From positions 310,001 through 374,000 of the forward strand of contig NZ_LQIX01000012.1 of assembly GCF_001500045.1 (NCBI RefSeq): a stretch of 64,000 bases of DNA. The letters run 5' to 3'. Origin of the DNA: Mycobacterium sp. GA-1199 (GTDB lineage Bacteria > Actinomycetota > Actinomycetes > Mycobacteriales > Mycobacteriaceae). This document shows positions 37,754 to 44,405 of the stretch, one piece after another. The notes beneath the pieces were generated by a model, which worked only from the letters and a program-made list of their open reading frames with translations, ran no database searches and was not told where the DNA came from. The translations under genes and the position numbers were made by a program. Numbering within the stretch: position 1 is the stretch's first letter; every line of letters begins with the position of its first letter.

Positions 37754-38827
37754 TCACGGCCGTGCGCCGCCCCGCAGCTGTTCGACCGCTCGCCGCCCGG
37801 CACCTGCGACATCGGGCGGCGGCAGCGAGTCCGCATCGATGACGGCGGGCGAGCCGTCGACGGTCAATTCGGTGTCCGCCGGCAGGCCGCGTTTGAGCAG
37901 CGCCAACGCCACCGGCCCCTCGTCGACGTGGTCGACGACGGTGCCGAGGCGGCCGACGGCCCGGCCTCCGGCCAGCACCGGGTCGCCGGTGGCCGGTCGG
38001 TCGCTGGCACCGTCGAGGTGCAGCCGGACCAGCATTCGGGGCGGTTTGCCCAGGTTGTGCACCCGCGCGACCGTCTCCTGTCCGCGGTAGCAGCCCTTGT
38101 CCAGATGCACGGCCGGGCCGATCCAGCCGACCTCGTGCGGGATCGTGCGCTCATCGGTGTCGACCCCAAGGCGTGGCCGCAGGGCCGCGACACGGTGCGC
38201 CTCGTAGGCCCAGACTCCCGCGGGCCGGACTCCGGCATCGGTGAGCCGTCGCCACCACGGTTGCACCTGGACGCGGGGGATCACGAGGTCGAGTTCACCG
38301 TCGGCGAGCCGACGCAGGAAGCCACCGTCGGCGAGCGCGACGGCCGTCTGTTTCGCCGGTAGCGAATCGACGCCGAGCGCGTCGAGCAACTCCCGGTCAC
38401 CCAGCCGCGGCCCGAGAAGGGACAACACCGCCATATCCGCGGCCTCCACCGCGACGTCGGACCAGAACACCATCTTGCGCAGGTAACCGAGCAGGGGCTC
38501 GCCCCGCGACGGTTCGGTGTCGAGATAGGTGATGTCACCGAGTTCGGTTTGTACCCAGTGATCTTCGACACGACCCTGCCCGTCGAGGCTGAGATTCTCG
38601 GTGACGGCGCCGTCGGGCAGCTCGCTGACGTGTTGTGTCGTGAGGCTGTGCAGCCACGTCTTGCGCTCGGCGCCCGTCAGCGTGAGCACGGCACGATGCG
38701 AGCGGTCCACGACGACGGCGTCCTCGGCGGCGGCCCGTTGTTCGCCCAGCGGATCGCCGTAATGCCATACGGCGCCGGCATCGGGTCCGGTGTCGGGAGC
38801 TGCGACGGCGGGTCCTGAAGATGTCAC
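37754..38827 (-). CDS. ygfZ: YgfZ/GcvT-family folate-binding protein
   Basis: 357 residues. YgfZ proteins use tetrahydrofolate to help assemble or repair certain Fe-S enzymes. The signature K-G-C-Y-x-G-Q-E is intact in HLDKGCYRGQETVARVHN near residues 244-258. The N-terminal domain (VVVDRSHRAVLTLTGAERKTWLHSLTTQHVSELPDG) is the aminomethyltransferase-like fold. It is divergent from the PabC-like gene with 51 bp between starts, the same neighbours as Rv0811c/Rv0812. Confidence 0.9.
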   Translation of the reverse strand: MTSSGPAVAAPDTGPDAGAVWHYGDPLGEQRAAAEDAVVVDRSHRAVLTLTGAERKTWLHSLTTQHVSELPDGAVTENLSLDGQGRVEDHWVQTELGDITYLDTEPSRGEPLLGYLRKMVFWSDVAVEAADMAVLSLLGPRLGDRELLDALGVDSLPAKQTAVALADGGFLRRLADGELDLVIPRVQVQPWWRRLTDAGVRPAGVWAYEAHRVAALRPRLGVDTDERTIPHEVGWIGPAVHLDKGCYRGQETVARVHNLGKPPRMLVRLHLDGASDRPATGDPVLAGGRAVGRLGTVVDHVDEGPVALALLKRGLPADTELTVDGSPAVIDADSLPPPDVAGAGRRAVEQLRGGARP

Positions 38828-38878
38828 AGGTCAACTCTACGTTCGGCGGTGACCGGTCCGCGGCTACGCTGTGGGCCC

Positions 38879-39766
38879 ATGGCTGGCGATTCCGGGGTCG
38901 TGGTGACCTTAGACGGGCGGTTGCACGACCCCGCGGCGCCGCTGCTGCATGCCGACGACCTGGCGGCGGTCCGCGGCGACGGGGTCTTCGAGACGCTGCT
39001 GATCCGCGATGGCCGGCCGTGCCTGCTCGACGCCCATCTGTCGCGGCTCACGCAGTCGGCGCGCCTGATCGACCTTCCCGACCCCGACCTGTCGCGCTGG
39101 CGTTCCGCGGTGTCGGTTGCCGTGGCCCAGTGGGCCTCGCAGACGGGCGAGGAGGGTGTGCTGCGGTTGGTCTACAGCAGGGGCCGGGAAGGCGGCTCGC
39201 CCCCGACCGCGTTCGCCACGGTCGGGGCGTTACCCGCGCGAGTGACCGAGGTGCGGCGAAACGGCCTCGCCGCGCTGACCCTGGCGCGCGGACTCGCGTC
39301 CGAGGGCACCGGCGAGATACCGTGGCTGCTCGCGGGCGCCAAAACGCTTTCGTACGCGGTGAACATGGCCGCGCTACGGCATGCCGAGCGCAACGGCGCG
39401 GGTGACGTGATCTTCGTCGGCACTGACGGTTTCATCCTGGAGGGCCCGCGCTCGACGGTCGTCATCGCTGCCGAGTCCGCTCCGGGCGCAGGCGATATCG
39501 CGTTCTTCACTCCACCGCCGTGGTTCCCGATCCTGCGGGGCACCACGCAGCAGGCGCTGTTCGAGGTCGCCCGCGACAAGGGTTACGACTGCGACTACCG
39601 CTCGCTGCGGCCTGCGGATCTGCTTGCGGCGCAAGGTGTCTGGTTGGTGTCGAGCATCACTTTGGCGGCCCGGGTGCACACCCTCGACGGCACGCCGTTG
39701 CCGCCGAGTCCGTTGGCGGGCGAGTTCGCCGAACTGGTCGACGCCGCTATCGTGCACGATCGCTGA
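38879..39766 (+). CDS. Class IV PLP enzyme, aminodeoxychorismate lyase-like (Rv0812-like)
   Basis: 295 residues from the ATG at 38879 (MAGDSGVVVTLDGRL). This is a fold-type IV PLP protein. The PLP Lys is in LLAGAKTLSYAVNMAALRHA near residue 155, and the conserved Glu/phosphate-binding part is in DGFILEGPRSTVVIA near 183 and GTTQQALFEVA near 220. Members are aminodeoxychorismate lyase (PabC, folate synthesis), D-amino-acid or branched-chain aminotransferases; the neighbouring folate-dependent YgfZ gene favours PabC, but this remains inference. Confidence 0.82.
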   Translation: MAGDSGVVVTLDGRLHDPAAPLLHADDLAAVRGDGVFETLLIRDGRPCLLDAHLSRLTQSARLIDLPDPDLSRWRSAVSVAVAQWASQTGEEGVLRLVYSRGREGGSPPTAFATVGALPARVTEVRRNGLAALTLARGLASEGTGEIPWLLAGAKTLSYAVNMAALRHAERNGAGDVIFVGTDGFILEGPRSTVVIAAESAPGAGDIAFFTPPPWFPILRGTTQQALFEVARDKGYDCDYRSLRPADLLAAQGVWLVSSITLAARVHTLDGTPLPPSPLAGEFAELVDAAIVHDR

Positions 39767-39789
39767 ACGCTGAATCGCCCGAAATCCGG

Positions 39790-39818
39790 TTGTCGCCGCT
39801 TGCCTGCGCGGGTAGCGT
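39790..39818 (+). promoter_or_regulatory. Promoter TTGTCG-N17-TAGCGT ahead of a structured leader
   Basis: TTGTCG (39790-39795) and TAGCGT (39813-39818) are separated by exactly 17 nt, a good SigA-type promoter 23 bp after the PabC-like stop. The predicted RNA start near 39825 is followed at once by GGAGAGGAGG (39831-39840). Confidence 0.5.
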
Positions 39819-39830
39819 CGCCCGTACACA

Positions 39831-40011
39831 GGAGAGGAGGTGGTCCGAGATTTTGAGTGACTTATGGACTTGTGAGGTGGCTGCGAGCTAGCAGCGCCAG
39901 GGGATGAGCGCACAGCTCTTCGCGTCCTGCGCGCGCTGGCGAATTCCCCGCAGTCACCCGGCCCCCGAGCCCCTCGGTTTTGTCCGCCAGGAACACACGG
40001 CTCGGGGGCCG
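39831..40011 (+). ncRNA. Candidate leader RNA with short ORFs and a 13-bp hairpin
   Basis: A very strong Shine-Dalgarno (39831-39840) precedes a TTG-initiated 12-codon frame (39853-39891, reading SDLWTCEVAAS after the start). An overlapping GTG frame at 39872-39907 reads RWLRASSARG and ends in GATGA. GCTGC and GCAGC around 39880-39895 can pair. Downstream, CGGCCCCCGAGCC (39959-39971) pairs perfectly with GGCTCGGGGGCCG (39999-40011) around a 27-nt loop. The next gene starts at 40085. It could be an attenuator leader or a separate small RNA; I do not recognise an Rfam class. Confidence 0.4.
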
Positions 40012-40084
40012 CCCCATTTCCTGATGGCCGAATCGGTAGCGAACCGTTGCACGCCTGGACTCGCGCTCATCCGGACACCGGGCG

Positions 40085-40942
40085 ATGATGCGGCGCATGC
40101 GCATCGTCAAGAAGCTCGGCGTGCTGCTGGCGGCCCTCGCGACCATGACGGCATGTGCGCCCACAGCTGAGCCCTATAGCTCGGCGAGCCTGCAAACCTG
40201 TCACAAAGACAGACTGGCGACCCTGTACAAGGGAATCTTCACCTTCGGTACCGATCGGCCGGTGTACCCGCCGTGGTACATGGGCGACAACCCGGCCAAC
40301 GGGGAGGGCTTCGAATCGGCGCTCGCGTACACCATCGCGAACCGGCTCGGTTACGCCGCGACCGACGTGCGGTGGGTGCGGGTGCCTTTCGGCGAAGCCA
40401 TCGCCGCCGGCGCCAAATCGTTCGACGCCAACCTGAACCAGTTCTCCATCACCGAACAGCGCAGGGCCGCCGTCGACTTCTCGACGCCGTACTTCGACGT
40501 GAACCAGGCCGTCGTCACCGTCAAGGGATCGCCTGCGGCCGATGTGAGAAACCTCGACGACCTCAAGACGCTGCGGTTGGGGGCACAGGTCGCCAGCACC
40601 AGCCACACCGCCGCGCTGGCCGTCGGCGGTACGAAGGCGGTCGAGGTGTACAACACCAACGGCGATGCGAAGCTCGCGCTCTCGGACGGCGAAATCGACG
40701 CGCTGATCGCCGATCTGCCGACCGCGTTCGCGGTCGTCGGCGAGTTGCGCGACGGAATGATGGTCGGCCGACTACCCGCCGGCGACCAGGCCCCGGAGCA
40801 GTTCGGCCTGGTGCTCGCCAAACGCAGCGGCTTGACCGCCTGCATCTCCTCGGTCGTCGACTCGCTACGCGACGACGGCACGCTGGCGCAGTTGCGCAGC
40901 CAGTGGCTGGCCGAGGCGGTCAAGGCCCCGCAACTGGCTTAG
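40085..40942 (+). CDS. Extracellular solute-binding lipoprotein, amino-acid (family 3) type
   Basis: 285 residues from the ATG at 40085; internal ATGs at 40088 and 40097 are alternatives. The signal peptide LGVLLAALATMTAC has a lipobox with Cys near residue 24. The mature domain follows family 3 binding proteins: FTFGTDRPVYPPWYMGDNPANGEGFESALAYTIANRLGY, FDANLNQFSITEQRRAAVDFSTPYFDVNQAVV, and QFGLVLAKRSGLTACISSVVDSLRDDGTLAQL. No permease or ATPase gene is adjacent, so the ABC partner is elsewhere. A structured leader precedes it (39790-40011). Confidence 0.88.
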   Translation: MMRRMRIVKKLGVLLAALATMTACAPTAEPYSSASLQTCHKDRLATLYKGIFTFGTDRPVYPPWYMGDNPANGEGFESALAYTIANRLGYAATDVRWVRVPFGEAIAAGAKSFDANLNQFSITEQRRAAVDFSTPYFDVNQAVVTVKGSPAADVRNLDDLKTLRLGAQVASTSHTAALAVGGTKAVEVYNTNGDAKLALSDGEIDALIADLPTAFAVVGELRDGMMVGRLPAGDQAPEQFGLVLAKRSGLTACISSVVDSLRDDGTLAQLRSQWLAEAVKAPQLA

Positions 40943-41250
40943 CCGGCGGGCCCCGGCGCGAACGTCGCGCACGCCTGCATGGCCTCGTTCCAGGTCTCGG
41001 CATCGACGCCGGGAGGCGGACCGGCGACCGGCCCGGGCGCTGCCGGTACGCCGTGCTCGTCAAGACACTGCGCCAGCGAACCGTGACCCGCAGGAGCCTC
41101 GGACGTGGTGGGCTGGGCGGGGGCCCGGGACGTGGTCGTCTGGGCCGGGGCTTGTGAGGTGGCGGGCTGCTGCTCGGCCGGTTGCTCGGAGGCGCAACCT
41201 GCGAGGGCTGCGGTCGCGGCAAGGCAGGCGACGACCATGATGGCGCGCAT
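40939..41250 (-). CDS. Small Pro/Thr-rich lipoprotein
   Basis: 103 residues from the ATG at 41250. The signal RAIMVVACLAATAALAGC has a clear lipobox with Cys 19. A low-complexity linker follows (EQPAEQQPATSQAPAQTTTSRAPAQPTTSEAP), then a short folded part with three Cys-containing segments (LAQCLDEHGVPAAPGP, AWNEAMQACATFAPG-like) typical of small mycobacterial envelope lipoproteins. Its ATG shares a base with the nitrobindin stop (TGATG), and its 3' end overlaps the binding-protein gene by 4 bp. Function unknown. Confidence 0.7.
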   Translation of the reverse strand: MRAIMVVACLAATAALAGCASEQPAEQQPATSQAPAQTTTSRAPAQPTTSEAPAGHGSLAQCLDEHGVPAAPGPVAGPPPGVDAETWNEAMQACATFAPGPAG

Positions 41251-41879
41251 CAGCCGGCGAACCTCGACAGCCGGGCCGATAGGTGGGGGACCAGGCCGCC
41301 GTCGGCGTCGACCCGCTCCTCGACGTACGCGAGATCGCCGCCCTCGACGATGCCGTACAGCCGTTTGGCGCCGCCGACCAGCATCCCGGACTTGCTGCGC
41401 GCCAACGCATCGGTGACCAGCTCCCACGACGACTGGGAAAGGGGGCGGCCATAGAACAGTTCGATATAACCCGCGGAATGGGCCAGCAGCAGTTCGATGG
41501 CCTGGGACTCGGAAGGATCTGCAGGATCGTTGACGAAGCGCCAGAAACCGGACTCGCGCAGTGTGTGCGCCTCGAAGTCGCCGGACTCGCTGAGCCGCCA
41601 CGAGCGCGCTTCCCAGATCAGGTAGTCGCTGCCGTCGTGGGAGACCACGATCTGCTGGCCGAACCGGTAATCGCCGTCGGCGCCGCGGCCCTCACCCTCG
41701 CCGCGCCAGACACCGACGAGCGGCAGCAGCGCCAGAAGCGCATCGTTGAGGTTGGCGCCCTCGCGCAGATTGGCGGTGTCGGACGGCGCGGGAAGATCGC
41801 CGAAAACCGGGATGTTGCGCGCGGCCGTCGTTTTCGCTCGTTCTGCCGCGGCCGCTACTGCGTCGTCTCCGGACGTCAC
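41250..41879 (-). CDS. Nitrobindin-like/FABP-like beta-barrel protein (Rv0813c-like)
   Basis: 209 residues from a GTG at 41879. The family motif GVWRGEGEG (GxWxGxGxG) is near residues 56-64, with [24 protein letters not shown] next and a C-terminal [14 protein letters not shown] whose His sits where nitrobindins have the heme-ligating His. The fold is a ten-stranded barrel; nitrobindins bind ferric heme and NO, while the ligand of Rv0813c itself is not settled. The start overlaps the stop of an upstream 34-residue membrane protein by 4 bp (GTGA). Confidence 0.85.
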   Translation of the reverse strand: MTSGDDAVAAAAERAKTTAARNIPVFGDLPAPSDTANLREGANLNDALLALLPLVGVWRGEGEGRGADGDYRFGQQIVVSHDGSDYLIWEARSWRLSESGDFEAHTLRESGFWRFVNDPADPSESQAIELLLAHSAGYIELFYGRPLSQSSWELVTDALARSKSGMLVGGAKRLYGIVEGGDLAYVEERVDADGGLVPHLSARLSRFAG

Positions 41880-41980
41880 GACTCGTCGGTGATCAGCCGG
41901 TACACCGCGTACAACGCGAACCAGGTGATCACCAGGGTCGCGGCTACGAGCAGGAGTTCGAAGAACAGCACCACGGGCAC
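41876..41980 (-). CDS. 34-residue single-span membrane protein, coupled to the nitrobindin-like gene
   Basis: A GTG at 41980 opens a 34-residue frame: [20 protein letters not shown] followed by [13 protein letters not shown]. Residues 3-26 form one hydrophobic helix, with an acid near its start and a short tail containing Arg and acidic residues. The TGA (41876-41878) overlaps the nitrobindin GTG as GTGA. The overlap, hydrophobic pattern and absence of other features in the region support a real small gene. Function unknown; it may hold the soluble partner at the membrane. Confidence 0.6.
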   Translation of the reverse strand: MPVVLFFELLLVAATLVITWFALYAVYRLITDES

Positions 41981-42024
41981 GAGTCTAGTCGGCCGCGGTA
42001 GGCCGACTGCGTCGGCCCGGGGCG

Positions 42025-42084
42025 TCGAAACTGAACTCGTGTGCGAAGTCCGCGCGGGTCGTCGCCCACAAGTTCAGTTTTCGA
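42025..42084. repeat. Intergenic stem-loop AAACTGAACT..GTG / CAC..AGTTCAGTTT
   Basis: Positions 42028-42041 pair with 42067-42080 (one mismatch in 14) around a 25-nt loop; TCG/CGA extend the stem after a one-base bulge. It lies between the SseC stop (42098) and the 34-residue ORF start (41980), both on the minus strand. TTTTT follows on the plus strand (42086-42091), where no gene is ending. It is a candidate dispersed intergenic element or terminator. Confidence 0.55.
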
Positions 42085-42097
42085 GCTTTTTAAGGCG

Positions 42098-42400
42098 TCA
42101 GGCGACCTTGACGTCGACCTCGTGGATGCCCGCACCCGACGGCGCGACGACGGCATCGCCGTTGCCGACCTTCGACAGCGCGCGCAGCGTCCACGTGCCC
42201 GGCGCGGCGAAGAACCGGAAGTCGCCGGTGGCCGACGCGACCACCTCGGCGGTGAACTCGTCAGAGCTGTCCAGCAGGCGCACGAACGCGCCGCCGACGG
42301 CCTGTCCCGACCCGTCCACGACGCGGCCGGTGATCACCGTCTCCTTCTCCAAGTCGACGCTGGCGGGCAACGTCAGGCCTTGTTTCGGGGCAGAGCACAT
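42098..42400 (-). CDS. sseC: DUF1416 protein SseC
   Basis: 100 residues: CSAPKQGLTLPASVDLEKETVITGRVVDGSGQAVGGAFVRLLDSSDEFTAEVVASATGDFRFFAAPGTWTLRAL. It is a small carboxypeptidase-regulatory-like beta-sandwich, always found next to the CysA2/SseA rhodanese in mycobacteria (Rv0814c, Rv3118). The start is 1 bp after the rhodanese stop, so the pair is translated together. A role with the rhodanese in sulfur metabolism is inferred from this linkage. Confidence 0.9.
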   Translation of the reverse strand: MCSAPKQGLTLPASVDLEKETVITGRVVDGSGQAVGGAFVRLLDSSDEFTAEVVASATGDFRFFAAPGTWTLRALSKVGNGDAVVAPSGAGIHEVDVKVA

Positions 42401-42401
42401 A

Positions 42402-43235
42402 TCAATTTCCCAACTCGATCGGGGCCCCCACCAGGGAGCCGTATTCGGTCCAACTGCCGTCGTAGTTCTTCACGTTCTTGTGTCCGAGCAGCTCCTGCAG
42501 CACGAACCAGGTGTGCGACGAGCGCTCACCGATCCGGCAGTAAGCGATGGTCTCCTTCTCACCGTCCAGCCCGGCCTCGGCGTACAGCTTCTCCAGCGCC
42601 TCATCGGACTTGAAGGTGCCGTCGTCGTTGGCCGCCTTGCTCCACGGAACATTGATGGCGCCGGGGATATGCCCGGGTCGCTGGCTCTGCTCCTGGGGCA
42701 GGTGCGCCGGCGCCAGGATCTTGCCGGAGAACTCGTCGGGGGAACGCACGTCGACGAGGTTCTTGTTGTTGATCGCGGCGATCACCTCGTCACGGAAGGC
42801 GCGGATGCTGTTGTCGGGCGCCTTGGCGGTATAGGTCGTCGCGGGCCGGTTCGGCACCTCGGTGACGAGCGGCCGGCCGTCGAGCTCCCACTTCTTGCGG
42901 CCGCCGTCGAGCAGCTTGACGTCCTGGTGCCCGTACAGCTTGAAGTACCAGTAGGCGTACGCGGCAAACCAGTTGTTGTTGCCGCCGTACAGGACCACGG
43001 TGTCGTCGTTGGAGATGCCGCGCTCGCTCAGCAGCTTCGAAAACTGTTGCTGATCAACGAAATCGCGACGTACCGGATCTTGGAGGTCGGTCTTCCAGTC
43101 GATCTTCACGGCGCCCTCGATGTGGCCGCCGTCGTAGGCGCTGGTGTCTTCGTCAACCTCGACGAACACGATGTTCGGTGCGTTGAGATTGCTCTCGGCC
43201 CAGTCGGCCGTGACCAGGACATCGGAGCGTGCCAT
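42402..43235 (-). CDS. cysA2: Thiosulfate sulfurtransferase (two-domain rhodanese), CysA2/SseA type
   Basis: 277 residues. Two rhodanese domains are present; the second has the catalytic loop in TIAYCRIGERSSHTW with the persulfide Cys near residue 233. The first, inactive domain includes VLYGGNNNWFAAYAYWYFKLYGH. LLDGGRKKWELDGRPL and VDVRSPDEFSGK are standard rhodanese signatures. It moves sulfane sulfur from thiosulfate to acceptors. In M. tuberculosis the homologue is the duplicated CysA2/CysA3. It is third in an operon led by the poly-Cys ORF and DUF4395. Confidence 0.93.
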   Translation of the reverse strand: MARSDVLVTADWAESNLNAPNIVFVEVDEDTSAYDGGHIEGAVKIDWKTDLQDPVRRDFVDQQQFSKLLSERGISNDDTVVLYGGNNNWFAAYAYWYFKLYGHQDVKLLDGGRKKWELDGRPLVTEVPNRPATTYTAKAPDNSIRAFRDEVIAAINNKNLVDVRSPDEFSGKILAPAHLPQEQSQRPGHIPGAINVPWSKAANDDGTFKSDEALEKLYAEAGLDGEKETIAYCRIGERSSHTWFVLQELLGHKNVKNYDGSWTEYGSLVGAPIELGN

Positions 43236-43271
43236 AGGGGAAATCCTTTCGGTTACTTCAGGTTTGGAGTT

Positions 43272-43763
43272 CTATGCGGGTGATGGTGCGCTCGTGTTCC
43301 TTCGGACGCGCGCGACGAATGGGTAGAGCCGGCAGCCCAGGCAGATGCCGAAGGCCGCATTGAGGAACGCCGCCACCAGCGCGAAGGCGGTGGCAACCAG
43401 ACCGAGCAGCCCGAGGCCGGTCGCGAACCCGATGACGCCGGCCACCGCGAAGACCAGCCCGACGAACTGGGCGAACTTCAGCGGCGCCACCGGTTCCTTC
43501 TCGCTGACGGGCCCCAGCCGCGGCGCGACGAAACGGGCGAAGACCAGGCCGTAGGGATGCGACCGCGGCCCGCGCCCTGCCCCGATGGCGAACACCGCGG
43601 CCTGGGCGCCCAGCACAGCCGCCGAAGCCGCCGGGCTCACCGGCCACAGCAGCAGGGTCGCCACCAGCACGACGGTGGTGAGCCATGCGCTGAACCGCGG
43701 CCCACGCACATCCACCTGGTCGGGCGTTCGGGCTCGTGTCCTCGACGTATCTGTCGCTGGCAT
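43272..43763 (-). CDS. DUF4395 membrane protein
   Basis: 163 residues from the ATG at 43763, preceded by AGGAG. Hydrophobic helices are AWLTTVVLVATLLLWPVSPAASAAVLGAQAAVFAIG and FAQFVGLVFAVAGVIGFATGLGLLGLVATAFALVAAFL. It ends with AAFGICLGCRLYPFVARVRR, a C-x-x-C pair that is the family hallmark and may be redox-active or bind metal. The partner rhodanese gene starts 36 bp downstream. An earlier ATG (43767) is in another frame. A role in sulfur trafficking is inferred from context. Confidence 0.85.
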   Translation of the reverse strand: MPATDTSRTRARTPDQVDVRGPRFSAWLTTVVLVATLLLWPVSPAASAAVLGAQAAVFAIGAGRGPRSHPYGLVFARFVAPRLGPVSEKEPVAPLKFAQFVGLVFAVAGVIGFATGLGLLGLVATAFALVAAFLNAAFGICLGCRLYPFVARVRRNTSAPSPA

Positions 43764-43860
43764 TCATGTGCTCCTGTTGCGGTCATCGGGTCGGGCTGGG
43801 CTGAGACAGGAAGGACCACATGGGTCGCTCCCGAGTGCGCGCGAAGAAGGGCGCGGCTAC

Positions 43861-43953
43861 TCAGCAGCTGCAACAACAACAGCAAGAACCCGCGACGCGG
43901 CACAGATCGACTGCGCGGCGCTTGGTGAGCATCGGCTCGAGGCGGGCGGACAC
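43861..43953 (-). CDS. Poly-cysteine leader ORF (cysteine-responsive attenuator candidate)
   Basis: A GTG at 43953 opens a 30-codon frame with an internal Met (43932, MLTKRRAVDLCRVAG) and a C-terminal S-C-C-C-C-C-S-C tail before TGA. The -10 box at 43961-43966 lies 7 nt before the GTG, so the ORF is leaderless. Leaderless poly-Cys ORFs that lower operon expression when cysteinyl-tRNA is plentiful are known in mycobacteria upstream of sulfur genes; this one leads the DUF4395-cysA2-sseC operon. Seven Cys codons (six of them at the end) are visible. Mechanism at this copy is inferred. Confidence 0.75.
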   Translation of the reverse strand: MSARLEPMLTKRRAVDLCRVAGSCCCCCSC

Positions 43954-43960
43954 GCCGGAC

Positions 43961-43966
43961 AGCTTA
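43961..43966 (-). promoter_or_regulatory. -10 box TAAGCT of the poly-Cys leader/sulfur operon
   Basis: On the minus strand TAAGCT ends 7 nt before the GTG at 43953, the spacing of leaderless mycobacterial promoters. It would give an RNA of about 190 nt before the DUF4395 start. Confidence 0.55.
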
Positions 43967-43982
43967 CCAATGGACACGGTGA

Positions 43983-44405
43983 TCAAGCCAACAGCGGTTC
44001 CAAAGCCGAGTGCAGGTCAGCGGCCTTGGGGACGCCGTGGGTCCGGTAGCGGGGGCGGCCGTCCCTGTCGAACAGGATGGTGGTGGGCAGCGAGAGCACC
44101 GAAAGACGCCGCGCCGCCTGCGGGTTGGCGTCGATGTCGATCTCGAGGTGCGCCACCGCGGGTAGCTCCGCGCAGACCTGGTCGACGACCCTGCGCACTG
44201 CGGCGCACGGCCCGCACCACTCGGCGGAGAAGTGCACGATCGTCGGTCCGGTCGAGGACAGGCCGAGGTCGCTGGTGTCGACGTTTGCCGCCTTCTCGCT
44301 CGCCGTACGCAGGCCCGATCGAAGCGCGAGCAGCCGCCCGATCACATAGGCGACGCCGAGCGCCGCAATGAGGACGGTGATCGCCAGCACCCAGGAAGAG
44401 CTCAT
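43983..44405 (-). CDS. thiX: Membrane-anchored thioredoxin-like protein (ThiX/Rv0816c-like)
   Basis: 140 residues. An N-terminal anchor (VLAITVLIAALGVAYVIGRLLAL, residues 6-28) is followed by a thioredoxin domain with the active site SAEWCGPCAAVRR (Cys 64 and 67) and the cis-Pro motif SVLSLPTTILFDRDG near 104-118. It probably reduces or oxidises thiols at the membrane. The ATG overlaps the LmeA stop (ATGA). The sulfur-operon promoter begins about 17 bp beyond its stop, so thiX-lmeA and the sulfur operon follow each other on the same strand. Confidence 0.88.
   Translation of the reverse strand: MSSSWVLAITVLIAALGVAYVIGRLLALRSGLRTASEKAANVDTSDLGLSSTGPTIVHFSAEWCGPCAAVRRVVDQVCAELPAVAHLEIDIDANPQAARRLSVLSLPTTILFDRDGRPRYRTHGVPKAADLHSALEPLLA

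Noticed and set aside
43783..43821. 12-codon ORF (MWSFLSQPSPTR) between the poly-Cys ORF and DUF4395
   Set aside because: Has a GGGAG upstream, but no conservation can be judged; kept only as a remark in the attenuator finding.
43637..43903. Minus-strand frame with a run of Leu (LLLLLQLL)
   Set aside because: It is the alternative frame of the same repeated codons that give the poly-Cys tail; the Cys frame has the promoter spacing and known precedent.
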